This document shows, in pieces, positions 1 to 8,582 of a DNA stretch of 64,000 nt. Source of the DNA: Rhodobacter sp. SY28-1 (lineage in GTDB: Bacteria; Pseudomonadota; Alphaproteobacteria; Rhodobacterales; Rhodobacteraceae); the NCBI RefSeq assembly GCF_005222785.1, contig NZ_STGH01000002.1, positions 930,001-994,000 on the forward strand, written 5' to 3'. The notes under the pieces are model-generated. The model saw only the letters and a program-made list of their open reading frames with translations. It was not told the DNA's origin and ran no database searches. The position numbers and the translations under genes were made by a program. Within the stretch, counting starts at the first letter, position 1, and each line of letters opens with the position of its first letter.

Positions 1-1
1 G

Positions 2-730
2 GCCGTCAGCCTGTTCTTCCTGATGCTGACAGGGCTGCAGATCTTCAACGCCTTTCCCAGCCTGCATATCGGCAAGGAGGCGGGGTTCGACTATGACAAC
101 GCGATCCTGGAAATCGGCGCAGTCGAGGCGGACGGAGAATTGCGCGGGGTGACGCGGGTCTTCGAGGCGGAGTTCGACACGACCGGCGTGCTTGGCGTGT
201 CGGGTGGCGAGGCGCGAGCCTTCCCGGCGGCACTGACCATCCCGTCGAAGACAAGCCTGGCCACGGGTCGGGTGATCCATTTCTTCTTTGCCTGGGTGCT
301 GGTGGGGACGCTGGCGCTGTGGCTGGTCGCTTCGGCCTTGAACGGGCATCTGCGCCAGCTTGTCCCGACTTGGGCCGACCTGCGCGCCCTGCCCCGGGAC
401 ATTGTCGACCATGCCCGGCTGCGCTTTCACCACAGGGGGGAGTATTCGGTGCTACAGAAGCTGGCTTATGCCTCGGTCCTGTTTGTGGCGCTGCCGCTGA
501 TGATCCTGTCCGGCCTTTCCATGTCGCCAGGGTTCAACGCCGCCGCGCCGTGGTTGCTGGAGGTATTTGGCGGCCGCCAGACCGCCCGGACGATCCACTT
601 CCTGACCATGGTCGCGCTGTTGGGCTTCTTTGCCGTGCATATGGCGATGATCCTGCTGGCGGGACCCCTGAACGAGATGCGGTCGATCCTGACCGGCTGG
701 TATCGCACGGAGGAAGAGCGTGATGTTTGA
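2..730 (+). CDS. Cytochrome b/b561-type membrane subunit (5' end outside window)
   Basis: The frame is already open at base 2, so the true start lies to the left; the first ATG at 23 is probably internal. The protein has hydrophobic helices at the start, near residues 85-105, 150-165 and 190-215, with histidines in RVIHFFFAW, RTIHFLTM and FFAVHMAM that suit haem b ligands of the Ni-hydrogenase/b561 family. It ends 8 bases inside the following molybdopterin oxidoreductase gene. The pair looks like a membrane electron-transfer partner with an exported molybdoenzyme. The physiological substrate cannot be told from the sequence. Confidence 0.8.
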   Translation, partial: AVSLFFLMLTGLQIFNAFPSLHIGKEAGFDYDNAILEIGAVEADGELRGVTRVFEAEFDTTGVLGVSGGEARAFPAALTIPSKTSLATGRVIHFFFAWVLVGTLALWLVASALNGHLRQLVPTWADLRALPRDIVDHARLRFHHRGEYSVLQKLAYASVLFVALPLMILSGLSMSPGFNAAAPWLLEVFGGRQTARTIHFLTMVALLGFFAVHMAMILLAGPLNEMRSILTGWYRTEEERDV

Positions 731-1487
731 TCGTCGCAAGTTCCTCCTGGGCGGGGCGGCCCTTGCGCTGTCGGGATGCAAGGTTTTTGACAGTGCGACC
801 GAGGGGGACAGCGCGCTGCGGAAGCTCTTCGCCAGCCATGAGAGCCTGACCCAGGCGGCCCAGCGCGCGCTAATTGGCGAGAAGCTCGCGCCCGAGTTTT
901 CCGAGGCGGATATCCGGCAGGGCCAGCGGCCGAATGGGTCGGTCAATCCCGATGGGGCCGACTATCGCCGGATGGCCGAGGCGGGCTTCCGCGACTATCG
1001 GTTGACGGTGGCCGGGCTGGTCGATGCCCCACAAAGTCTATCGCTGGCCGAGCTGACCGCGCTGCCGTCGCGCACCCAGATCACCCGGCACGACTGCGTC
1101 GAGGGGTGGAGTTGTATCGCCAAATGGCAGGGCGTGCCGCTGGGGACGGTCCTCAAGATGGCGCAGCCCAAGGTGACCGCGCGCTATGCCGTGTTCCACT
1201 GCTTCGACGCCATCGAGCGGAGCCTGTCGGGAGAGGTCTTCTACTATGAATCGATCGACCTGATCGACGCCTTCCATCCGCAGACAATCCTCGCCTATGC
1301 AATGAACGGCGCGCCTTTACCGGTCGCGAACGGAGCACCCCTTCGGCTGCGGGTGGAGCGGCAGCTGGGCTACAAGATGGCGAAGTATGTCCACACCATC
1401 GAGCTGACCGACAGTCTGGCCTCGCTGGGCTTTGGCAAGGGCAGCTACTGGGCCGACCGCGGGTATGAGTGGTACGCGGGGATTTGA
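723..1487 (+). CDS. Molybdopterin-dependent oxidoreductase, sulfite-oxidase/YedY-like, exported
   Basis: About 254 residues. The N-terminus DRRKFLLGGAALALSGC combines a twin-arginine motif with a lipobox-like cysteine, so the protein is probably Tat-exported and perhaps lipid-anchored. The motif TRHDCVEGWSCIAKW contains the cysteine expected to bind molybdenum in the sulfite oxidase/YedY fold. GTG at 720 and ATG at 723 are both possible; ATG 723 is placed well behind GGAGGAAGAG. It overlaps the upstream cytochrome b gene, so the two form an operon and probably a complex. It lacks the dimerisation domain of true sulfite oxidases, judging by length. Substrate unknown. Confidence 0.85.
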   Translation: MFDRRKFLLGGAALALSGCKVFDSATEGDSALRKLFASHESLTQAAQRALIGEKLAPEFSEADIRQGQRPNGSVNPDGADYRRMAEAGFRDYRLTVAGLVDAPQSLSLAELTALPSRTQITRHDCVEGWSCIAKWQGVPLGTVLKMAQPKVTARYAVFHCFDAIERSLSGEVFYYESIDLIDAFHPQTILAYAMNGAPLPVANGAPLRLRVERQLGYKMAKYVHTIELTDSLASLGFGKGSYWADRGYEWYAGI

Positions 1488-1495
1488 GGGCCCAA

Positions 1496-1537
1496 ATTTC
1501 TTCGAAGAAATCTGCAGAATCCTTGCTTAAGGATTTT
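1496..1537. terminator. Two adjacent hairpins between convergent genes
   Basis: A perfect 16-bp palindrome ATTTCTTCGAAGAAAT (1496-1511) is followed by AATCCTT-GCTT-AAGGATT (1518-1535) and TTTT. They lie between the convergent molybdoenzyme and map genes and probably stop transcription from both sides. Confidence 0.65.
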
Positions 1538-1543
1538 AGCCCC

Positions 1544-2353
1544 TCAACCCCAGGTCGGGTGGAACTTGCCAGCGGGCGACAGGGTGAAGATCTCGCAGCC
1601 CGTGGCCGTGACGCCGACCGAATGCTCGAACTGCGCCGAGAGCGACTTGTCCCGCGTGACCGCCGTCCAGTCGTCAGCCAGAACCTTGGTCTCGGGGCGG
1701 CCGAGGTTCACCATCGGCTCGATGGTGAAGAACATGCCTTCCTCCAGCACAGGACCGGACCCTGCACGACCGTAGTGCAGGACGTTCGGCGGGGCGTGGA
1801 AAACCCGACCCAGACCGTGGCCGCAGAAATCGCGGACGACGGACATCCGCTGCGCCTCGACGTAGGACTGGATCGCGTAACCGATGTCGCCGAAGGTGTT
1901 CCCCGGCTTCACCGCCGCGATCCCGCGCATCAGGCCTTCGTGGGTGACCTCGATCAGCCGCTCCGCCTTGCGCGCCAGTTGGCCCGCGACATACATCCGG
2001 CTGGTGTCGCCATACCAGCCGTCGACGATCACGGTCACGTCGACGTTCAGGATATCGCCGTCCATCAGCACCTTCGGCCCCGGAATCCCGTGGCAGACCA
2101 CATGGTTCACGCTGATGCACGAGGCGTGCTTGTAGCCCTTGTAGCCGATGGTGGCCGAGGTGACGCCGCGGCGCTTGATCTCGTCGGTGATGAAGTCGTC
2201 GATCACCCCGGTCGTCGTTCCCGGCACCACCAGCGGGGCGACCGCATCGAGGATCTCGGCCGCGATCCGACCCGCCGTGCGCATGCCTGCGAAATCCGCA
2301 TCCTCGTAGATGCGGATGCCATCCTTGGTGATGCGGGCGCGAACGTCGTCCAT
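1544..2353 (-). CDS. map: Methionine aminopeptidase, type I
   Basis: 269 residues. Removes the initiator methionine from nascent proteins in the cytoplasm. The sequence follows type I MetAP throughout: SCISVNHVVCHGIPG, the metal-binding stretch DGDILNVDVTVIVDGWYGDTSRM (two aspartates) around residues 95-115, FCGHGLGRVFH with the histidine ligand, and TIEPMVN plus the final glutamate region VTRDKSLSAQFEHSV. The start at 2353 has AAGGAG 7 bases upstream. It runs convergently with the molybdoenzyme gene and divergently from the CinA-like gene. Length is a little above the usual 255-265. Confidence 0.97.
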   Translation of the reverse strand: MDDVRARITKDGIRIYEDADFAGMRTAGRIAAEILDAVAPLVVPGTTTGVIDDFITDEIKRRGVTSATIGYKGYKHASCISVNHVVCHGIPGPKVLMDGDILNVDVTVIVDGWYGDTSRMYVAGQLARKAERLIEVTHEGLMRGIAAVKPGNTFGDIGYAIQSYVEAQRMSVVRDFCGHGLGRVFHAPPNVLHYGRAGSGPVLEEGMFFTIEPMVNLGRPETKVLADDWTAVTRDKSLSAQFEHSVGVTATGCEIFTLSPAGKFHPTWG

Positions 2354-2447
2354 CTCTGTCTCCTTGGCCCCTACATAATTATCTTGCGTGGAAATGGCCA
2401 GAGGCCGGGGCTATACCCGACCCACAGGTGCAAGACGGAGGCCCCCG

Positions 2448-3167
2448 ATGACCAACCCCACAGCGGCAATCCTGGTGATCGGCGACGAAATCCTGTCCGG
2501 CCGGACGCGCGATTCGAACATGCACTTCCTGGCAGGCGAGCTGACCCGCATCGGCATCACGCTGCGCGAGGCCCGCGTCGTGGCGGACATCCACCCCGAG
2601 ATCGTGGCGGCCGTCCAGGCCCTGTCGGCCAAGTATACCCATGTCTTCACCAGCGGCGGCATCGGCCCGACCCATGACGACATCACCGCCGATGCCGTGG
2701 CCGAGGCGATGGGGGCGAAGATCGGGCACCGCGAAGATGCGATGGCGCTCTTGCAGGCGCATTACGACCGCTCTGGCCTGCCCTTCAACGAAGCGCGGCA
2801 GCGGATGGCGCGGATCCCGGAGGGGGCCACACTGATCGACAATCCGGTCTCGACTGCTCCCGGCTTCACCATCGGCAATGTCCACGTCATGGCGGGCGTG
2901 CCGAAGATCTTCGAGGCGATGGTCGCCTCGGTCCTGCCCAAGCTGACGGGCGGTCCCCCGCTTCTGTCGCAGTCGCTGCGCGTCGAGCGGGGCGAGGGCG
3001 AGATCGCGGGGCCGTTCGGCGCGCTGGCAGCCGAGTTTCCGGACCTGTCCATGGGGTCCTACCCCTTCATCCAAAACGGCGCGCATGGCACGAATCTGGT
3101 GGTTCGTGGCACCGATCCGGCACGTCTGGACGAGGCCATGGTCAAGCTGACCCGGTTGTTCGGATGA
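2448..3167 (+). CDS. CinA-like molybdopterin-binding domain protein
   Basis: 239 residues from ATG 2448, which follows GGAGG and fits the family N-terminus TAAILVIGDEILSGRTRDSN; a longer frame reaches back to 2388 but is unlike the family. The motif TSGGIGPTHDDIT is the molybdopterin-binding loop of the MoaB/Mog/CinA fold. It is the short type with the N-terminal CinA domain only, without the C-terminal nicotinamide-nucleotide amidase domain. The family is linked to pyridine nucleotide or molybdopterin metabolism. The next gene starts inside its stop codon (ATGA), so the two are co-translated. Confidence 0.88.
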   Translation: MTNPTAAILVIGDEILSGRTRDSNMHFLAGELTRIGITLREARVVADIHPEIVAAVQALSAKYTHVFTSGGIGPTHDDITADAVAEAMGAKIGHREDAMALLQAHYDRSGLPFNEARQRMARIPEGATLIDNPVSTAPGFTIGNVHVMAGVPKIFEAMVASVLPKLTGGPPLLSQSLRVERGEGEIAGPFGALAAEFPDLSMGSYPFIQNGAHGTNLVVRGTDPARLDEAMVKLTRLFG

Positions 3168-3874
3168 CGCCCGAAACGCTGGCCCCCGATCTTCTGGCCG
3201 AGGTGATGGAGGCGACCTGGCCTCCGGCCGGCCGCCGCAGCCTTGGTCCCTTCACCCTGCGCGACGGGGCTGGGGGCGGCAAGCGGGTGTCGGCGGCAAG
3301 CGTCGATGGTGCATTCTCGGACGCCGATCTGGACGCGGTCGAGGCGGCCATGGCGGAACCGCTGATGCTGATCCGCGAAGCGGACACGACCCTCGACAGC
3401 GCCCTTGACCGCCGCGGCTGGCGCGTGATCGATCCGGTGGTCGCCTATGCCGCCCGGGTCGAGATGCTGACTGCCGATCTCCCGCCCCTGGCCGCCTTCC
3501 CGCATTGGCCGCCCCTGGAAATCGCCCGCGCCCTTTGGGCCGACGGCGGCATCGGTCCGGCCCGCCTTGCGGTGATGGATCGGGTGCAGGGGCCGAAAAC
3601 GGCGCTTCTGGCGCGGACGGATGACCGGCCCGCCGGGGTGGCCTTCGTGGCCTGCCACGGGCGAGAGGCCATGCTGCACGCGCTGGAGGTCCGCCCGGAG
3701 CAACGCCGCAAGGGCGCGGCGCAGGCGCTTTTGCATGCCGCCGCGAACTGGGCTGCAGCGGAAGGGGCGTCCCGCTTGTCGCTGGTCGTCACCCGGCAGA
3801 ACGCCGCCGCCCGCGCGCTCTACGCTCGCCTTGGCATGAGCGTTGTGGGACAGTATCACTATAGAATGAAATGA
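3164..3874 (+). CDS. GNAT family N-acetyltransferase
   Basis: 236 residues. The C-terminal half carries the GNAT acetyl-CoA-binding signature: the V-motif LEVRPEQRRKGAAQALL (the R/Q-x-x-G/A loop) followed by a helix and the typical end NAAARALYARLGMSVVGQYHY. The N-terminal half has an extra region of about 110 residues that resembles a degenerate second GNAT lobe. ATG 3164 overlaps the stop of the CinA-like gene. Substrate unknown; the family acetylates small amines or protein N-termini. Confidence 0.85.
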   Translation: MTPETLAPDLLAEVMEATWPPAGRRSLGPFTLRDGAGGGKRVSAASVDGAFSDADLDAVEAAMAEPLMLIREADTTLDSALDRRGWRVIDPVVAYAARVEMLTADLPPLAAFPHWPPLEIARALWADGGIGPARLAVMDRVQGPKTALLARTDDRPAGVAFVACHGREAMLHALEVRPEQRRKGAAQALLHAAANWAAAEGASRLSLVVTRQNAAARALYARLGMSVVGQYHYRMK

Positions 3875-3893
3875 TCGCGGAAAGCGACGGGCA

Positions 3894-4838
3894 GTGCCGA
3901 AGGCCATCCTATCAGTTCTGATCCTGTCGCTGGCAACCCCTGCCGCCGCGTTGACGCTGGAGCTTCCGGCCAGGGTTCTGGCCGAGGAGAGCCGGAGCGA
4001 AGTGCCGGGAAGCTATGACCTGCCCATCGCCGCCTTCGACGGGTCGACCGTGCCCTCGCGCGTGGTGGAAGGCGCACTGGACCAACGCGCGTTTCGACTT
4101 GAGGCAGGCGGGATCACGACGCTTGCCGTTCTGGCCCCGCTGCGCGATCAGGTGACGGCCGCCGGCTACGAGATCATCTTCGAATGCGAGGCGCGCAGCT
4201 GCGGCGGATTTGATTTCCGCTTTGGCACCGACGTGATGCCCGAGCCGGACATGCATGTCGACCTGTCCGACTACCGGTTCCTGTCCGCGGTTTCGGGCGA
4301 GGAGGCGGTGTCGATCCTGGTCAGCCGCAGTGCCAGCGCGGGATATGTCCAGATCACCCGGGTGTCAAAGGCACCCTTGACCGCCCCCGTGACCCAGACC
4401 GTGGTCGACCTGCCCGACGAAGTCACAGCCCCCGCGCCCGTCGTGACCCCGTCCGACGACAGCGGCCTTGCCCAGGCGCTGGACCAGACGGGTGTCGCGG
4501 TGCTGGACGATCTGGTCTTTGCCAGCGGCGCTGCAACGCTGACCGAGGGCGACTACCCGTCTCTGGCCGCGGTAGCCGCCTGGCTGGAGGCCAACCCCGA
4601 GGGGACGGTGGCGCTGGTCGGGCATACCGATGCCTCTGGCAGCCTGGCGGGCAACATCGCCTTGTCGGAACGCCGCGCCGAGGCGGTGGCCGAGGTGCTG
4701 ATCGACACCTACGGCGCCGACCGCGCCCGGGTGATCGCGAAGGGCGTGGGCTTCCTCGCCCCGCGCGCGACGAATCAGACCGAAGAGGGGCGGCAGAAAA
4801 ACAGACGGGTCGAAGTGATTGTCACTTCGACCCGTTGA
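3894..4838 (+). CDS. OmpA-family outer membrane/peptidoglycan-associated protein
   Basis: 314 residues from a GTG start with only a weak ribosome site. A signal peptide (AILSVLILSLATPAAAL) is followed by a lineage-specific N-terminal domain and a C-terminal OmpA domain from about residue 205: LDDLVFASGAATLT, LVGHTDASGSLAGN, LSERRAEAVAEVL and NRRVEVIV. These bind meso-diaminopimelate in peptidoglycan. It follows the GNAT gene by 19 bases on the same strand. The last codons form a strong hairpin (see 4805-4835). Not a beta-barrel OmpA; more like the Rhodobacteraceae two-domain periplasmic type. Confidence 0.85.
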   Translation: MPKAILSVLILSLATPAAALTLELPARVLAEESRSEVPGSYDLPIAAFDGSTVPSRVVEGALDQRAFRLEAGGITTLAVLAPLRDQVTAAGYEIIFECEARSCGGFDFRFGTDVMPEPDMHVDLSDYRFLSAVSGEEAVSILVSRSASAGYVQITRVSKAPLTAPVTQTVVDLPDEVTAPAPVVTPSDDSGLAQALDQTGVAVLDDLVFASGAATLTEGDYPSLAAVAAWLEANPEGTVALVGHTDASGSLAGNIALSERRAEAVAEVLIDTYGADRARVIAKGVGFLAPRATNQTEEGRQKNRRVEVIVTSTR

Positions 4839-4865
4839 CGGCCGTGAGAGGGATAGGGGCCGTCA
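4805..4865. terminator. Hairpin formed by the last codons of the OmpA gene plus a second stem
   Basis: ACGGGTCGAAGTGA (4805-4818), a 3-base loop, and its exact complement (4822-4835) make a perfect 14-bp stem ending just before the TGA stop. A second stem TGACGGCC...GGCCGTCA spans 4836-4865. No T-run follows. The element separates convergent genes and is probably a bidirectional terminator or 3' stabiliser. Confidence 0.65.
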
Positions 4866-4891
4866 GCAGTTGCGGAAGGTGATGGCCCGGC

Positions 4892-5797
4892 TCACCAGTT
4901 GTCGGGTCCCTTGTCGGCATAGCGCCGCGCAAGGAAATCGATGAAGGCGCGCACCTTGGGCTGGGTGAACCGGCCCGGCGGGTAGACCGCATAGATGCCC
5001 AGCACTTCGGTCGGCAGACCTGGGATCGCCTCTTCCACCTGGCCCTGACGCATGGCGTCGGCGTAAAGGAAGGATGGCAGGTAGGCGATGCCCAGACCCG
5101 AGATCGCGGCGTTGAGCAGGCTTTGCCCGTCGTTCACGGTCAGCCAGCCGACAGACCGGACCTGCCGCTTTTCGCCCGAGGGCGCGGTGATCTTCCAGAC
5201 GTTGCCATTGGCCTGATTCGAATAGTGCAGCAGCTTGTGGTCGTTCAGATCGTCGATCTTCTGCGGACGGCCGAAACGCTGGAAATAGGACGGCGAGCCG
5301 ATCATCCGCTTGGTCGTCTCGGTCAGCTTGCGGGCGCGAAGCGAGCTGTCCTCCAGCTCTCCTACCCGGATCGCCATGTCGAACCCTTCGCTGATCAGTT
5401 CGACGTAGCGGTTGTTCAGGACCATGTTCACGGTGATGTCGGGGTATTCCAGCAGGAAATCCCCCAGGATCGGCGACAGGAGATTCACGCCGAAGTCGGT
5501 AGCGACGGACACGCGCAGAAGGCCGGAAGGGGCGGATTGCATGGATGTGACAAGGGCGTCCGCCTCGCCGGCGTCGTTCAGGACACGGCGGGCGCGGTCG
5601 TAATAGGCAAGGCCGATCTCGGTCGGGCTGACCCGCCGCGTGGTGCGATTCAGGAGGCGCGCGCCAAGTCTGGCTTCGAGGGCCGAAACGTGTTTCGAGA
5701 CGGCGGACTTCGAGATCCCCATCTTCTTGGCTGCATCGGTGAAGCCGCCCTGGTCCACAACCGTGGCAAAGGCCTCCATCTCCGTCAGTCGATCCAT
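4892..5797 (-). CDS. LysR-family transcriptional regulator
   Basis: 301 residues from ATG 5797 (the frame extends to 6025 without homology to the family). N-terminal winged helix-turn-helix MDRLTEMEAFATVVDQGGFTDAAKKMGISKSAVSKHVSALE is typical of the CrgA/DsdC-like branch, followed by RLLNRTTRRVSPTEIG and a periplasmic-binding-protein-like effector domain. The nearest divergent gene is the EF-hand protein 368 bases away, so its target is uncertain; the family usually represses or activates a divergent gene and its own promoter. A TTGTGACAATATGG stretch lies 30-40 bases upstream of the start. Confidence 0.92.
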   Translation of the reverse strand: MDRLTEMEAFATVVDQGGFTDAAKKMGISKSAVSKHVSALEARLGARLLNRTTRRVSPTEIGLAYYDRARRVLNDAGEADALVTSMQSAPSGLLRVSVATDFGVNLLSPILGDFLLEYPDITVNMVLNNRYVELISEGFDMAIRVGELEDSSLRARKLTETTKRMIGSPSYFQRFGRPQKIDDLNDHKLLHYSNQANGNVWKITAPSGEKRQVRSVGWLTVNDGQSLLNAAISGLGIAYLPSFLYADAMRQGQVEEAIPGLPTEVLGIYAVYPPGRFTQPKVRAFIDFLARRYADKGPDNW

Positions 5798-6165
5798 AGT
5801 GTCCTCTTGGGAACAATCACGCCGTTTGTGACAATATGGTTTCACAGGCAAATCGGGCAGGAAGGCGGCAATCGAGCGACCGATCCGGGGTATTGTGTGG
5901 GATCGTTGTGGCAGGGGAAACGACTCCGGCGCCGGGGCGTTCGGCAATCCTTCGCCTGAGAGGGGTATTTTGCTGCGCGGCAAAAGGGAGGGTGCGATCC
6001 GGTCGGCAGGAAAATGTTCGCACACTGACCCCGGAATGGCAACGATCCGTCGCCAATACGGCTGCCCGTCTTGGACCTATGGAACATCCTTCCGGGACCG
6101 CCTAGCTACGTCTCGGGGCGGGAAAACCCGCACCATGCAATCATGGGTAGAAAAAGGAGACTTCC
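5798..6165. other. Long divergent intergenic region
   Basis: 368 bases between the LysR and EF-hand genes. No convincing ORF. It contains a T-n11-A-like candidate LysR site near 5830, a small inverted repeat TTTTGC-TGCGCG-GCAAAA near 5968-5985 and presumably two promoters. Confidence 0.4.
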
Positions 6166-6426
6166 ATGAAACGCTTCGCAATCCTGCTTGCACCGCTGGC
6201 CCTGGCCTCGGCCGCTTTCGCCCAGGCGACTCTGCCTGAGGTGGCGGATACCGACGGCAACGGCACGTGGTCGCTGGCCGAGCTTCAGGCGGTCTGGACG
6301 GATCTCACCGAGGACGGCTTCAAGGGCATCGACGCGAACGCCGACGGAGCGGTCGACCAGACCGAGCTGCAGGCTGCGCTCGACAATGGCGTGATCACCG
6401 CGCCGGAAGCCTCGTCGGGCGGCTGA
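6166..6426 (+). CDS. Small secreted EF-hand calcium-binding protein
   Basis: 86 residues with an obvious signal peptide (MKRFAILLAPLALASAAFAQA) and AAAGGAG just upstream. The mature part is little more than two EF-hand loops: DTDGNGTWSLAE (about residues 28-39) and DANADGAVDQTE (about 63-74), each with acidic residues at positions 1, 3, 5 and 12. It is therefore a periplasmic or extracellular Ca2+-binding pair. Partner unknown. It stands alone between LysR (divergent) and fadH (convergent). Confidence 0.88.
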   Translation: MKRFAILLAPLALASAAFAQATLPEVADTDGNGTWSLAELQAVWTDLTEDGFKGIDANADGAVDQTELQAALDNGVITAPEASSGG

Positions 6427-6435
6427 GGCAGGCCC

Positions 6436-6456
6436 GGGGGCGCAGACAGCGCCCCC
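6436..6456. terminator. GC-rich hairpin between convergent genes
   Basis: GGGGGCGC-AGACA-GCGCCCCC (6436-6456) is a perfect 8-bp stem immediately downstream of the EF-hand gene and touching the stop of fadH. There is no T-run; AAA follows on the plus strand. Confidence 0.6.
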
Positions 6457-8480
6457 TAAAGCCGGGCTGCCAGGCGCGCGGCCTGATCTATCGCGCGCTT
6501 GGCGTCCAGCTCGGCAGCAACGTCCGCCCCGCCAACCCGATGGTGGGGGATGCCACGCCGGTCCAGCTCGGTGCTGAGCCCCCGTTCCGGCTCTTGCCCC
6601 GCACAGAGCACCACGGCATCGACCGCGAGCAGTTCCGGTTGCTCGCGGTTCGGCCCGTGGCTGATCCACAAGCCCTCGGGCGTTATGCGGTCGTAGTTCA
6701 CCCCGCCCTGCATCTTGACCCGTTTCATCGCCAGGCTTGCCCGGTGGATCCAGCCGGTGGTCTTGCCGAGATGCCGCCCGGGCTTTTCGGCCTTGCGCTG
6801 CAACAGATACACGTCCCGCGCTGGCGGATGCGGCTTCGGTCCCTCGGGGTCCAGACCGCCACGGTCCTGCCAAGGCGTTGATACGCCCCACTCCTCGCGC
6901 CAGAGATCCGCGTCGAGGGTCGGGCTTGTCCCCTCGTGCACCAGCGTCTCGGCCACGTCGAACCCGATTCCGCCCGCCCCGACAACGGCCACACGGCGGC
7001 CCACGTCTGCGCCGCGGAGCACGTCGATGTAGGAGAGAACCTTCGCCCCCTCTTCGACCGGAATCCCCGGATCGCGCGGGGTGACTCCGGTGGCGATGAC
7101 CACTTCGTCAAAGCCTGCAAGGTCATCGGCGCTGGCTGAATGGCCCAGCCGCAGGGTGATGCCGGGGGCAGTAAGCATGGTCGCAAACCAGTCCACCAGA
7201 CCGTGGAACTCTTCCTTGCCGGGGACCTGCTTGGCCAGGTTCAGCTGGCCGCCGACCTGCGTCGCCTTGTCGAACAGCGTCACCTGATGCCCCCGCCCGG
7301 CGGCGACGATGGCCGTCATCATCCCGGCGGGACCGGCCCCGACAATGGCCACCCGTTTCGGGCTGTCGGTCGGCGTATAGACAAGCTCTGTCTCATGGCA
7401 GGCGCGCGGGTTCACCAGGCACGAGGTCAGCTTGCCGCTGAACGTATGGTCCAGGCAGGCTTGGTTGCAGGCGATGCAGGGCGCGATCTCTTTCGCCCGC
7501 CCGCTTGCAGCCTTGGCGATGAAGTCGGCATCCGCCAGCCAGGGTCGCGCCATCGACACCATGTCCGCCGCACCCGTCGCCAGCAGCGTCTCTGCCACCT
7601 CGGGCGCGTTGATCCGGTTCGAGGTGATGACGGGAATCGAAACCTCGGGCCGCAACCGCGCTGTCAGATGGGCGAACCCGGCGCGGGGGACGGATGTGGC
7701 AATCGTCGGTACCCGCGCTTCGTGCCAGCCGATCCCGGTGTTGAGGACCGAGGCACCCACCGCCTCGATAGCCTTGGCAAGCTGCACGACCTCCTCCCAG
7801 GTCGACCCATCGGGCACGAGGTCGATTAGCGAGATGCGGTAGACCAGCACCGCCGCCGGCCCCATCGCAGCGCGCACCCGGCGGACCACTTCGACCGGCA
7901 GGCGCATCCGGTTGGCATAATCGCCACCCCAGCGGTCGGTACGGCGGTTGGTGTGGGTCACCAGAAACTGGTTCAGGAAGTAGCCTTCCGACCCCATCAC
8001 CTCGACGCCGTCATAGCCTGCCTCGACCGCCCGGGCCGCCGCTGTGGCGATATCGGCGATCTGCTTTTCGATCCCGTCCTCATCCAGCTCACGCGGCGGG
8101 AAGGGAGAGATCGGGGACTTGATGGCCGAGGGCGCGACGCACTCCTTGCCATAGGCATAGCGCCCGGCATGCAGGATCTGCATTGCGATGTGGCCGCCCT
8201 CGGCATGGACGGCGTCCGTCACCCGGCGGTGGTTGGCGATGTCCTTGTCACTGAACAGCCCCGCCGCCCCGGGAAAGACCCCGCCTTCGCGGTTCGGGGC
8301 CATGCCGCCGGTGACGATCAGTCCCGCACCCCCGCGCGCCCGAGCGGCATAGAAGGCCGCGACCCGACCCCAATCCCCCGTCTCCTCCAGCCCGGTGTGC
8401 ATCGAGCCCATCAGGCTGCGGTTGCGCAGGGTCACCCCGGCCAGAGTGATCGGCGACAGAAGATGCGGATAGTCGGTCAT
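6456..8480 (-). CDS. fadH: NADPH-dependent 2,4-dienoyl-CoA reductase
   Basis: 674 residues, the family size. An N-terminal old-yellow-enzyme TIM barrel (HLLSPITLAGVTLRNRSLMGSMHTGLEE) is followed by the 4Fe-4S site with cysteines spaced CX2CX3CX11C (CIACNQAC and onward, about residues 335-355), exactly as in E. coli FadH, then an FAD-binding domain (VAIVGAGPAGMMTAIVAAGRG) and an NADP-binding domain (VAVVGAGGIGFDVAETL). It reduces 2,4-dienoyl-CoA during beta-oxidation of unsaturated fatty acids. A clear GGGAGACCAC site precedes the start. Other two-domain OYE-like enzymes (e.g. trimethylamine dehydrogenase type) share the layout, but the N-terminus fits FadH best. Confidence 0.93.
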   Translation of the reverse strand: MTDYPHLLSPITLAGVTLRNRSLMGSMHTGLEETGDWGRVAAFYAARARGGAGLIVTGGMAPNREGGVFPGAAGLFSDKDIANHRRVTDAVHAEGGHIAMQILHAGRYAYGKECVAPSAIKSPISPFPPRELDEDGIEKQIADIATAAARAVEAGYDGVEVMGSEGYFLNQFLVTHTNRRTDRWGGDYANRMRLPVEVVRRVRAAMGPAAVLVYRISLIDLVPDGSTWEEVVQLAKAIEAVGASVLNTGIGWHEARVPTIATSVPRAGFAHLTARLRPEVSIPVITSNRINAPEVAETLLATGAADMVSMARPWLADADFIAKAASGRAKEIAPCIACNQACLDHTFSGKLTSCLVNPRACHETELVYTPTDSPKRVAIVGAGPAGMMTAIVAAGRGHQVTLFDKATQVGGQLNLAKQVPGKEEFHGLVDWFATMLTAPGITLRLGHSASADDLAGFDEVVIATGVTPRDPGIPVEEGAKVLSYIDVLRGADVGRRVAVVGAGGIGFDVAETLVHEGTSPTLDADLWREEWGVSTPWQDRGGLDPEGPKPHPPARDVYLLQRKAEKPGRHLGKTTGWIHRASLAMKRVKMQGGVNYDRITPEGLWISHGPNREQPELLAVDAVVLCAGQEPERGLSTELDRRGIPHHRVGGADVAAELDAKRAIDQAARLAARL

Positions 8481-8582
8481 TGTGGTCTCCCTTGGCGCCG
8501 GAGAATGGCGAAGCGCGGCCCGCGCGTCACCCGAAACGCGGCGTCATATCATGCGCCTCCCTTCCCCATGTGGGGGCCTTGG

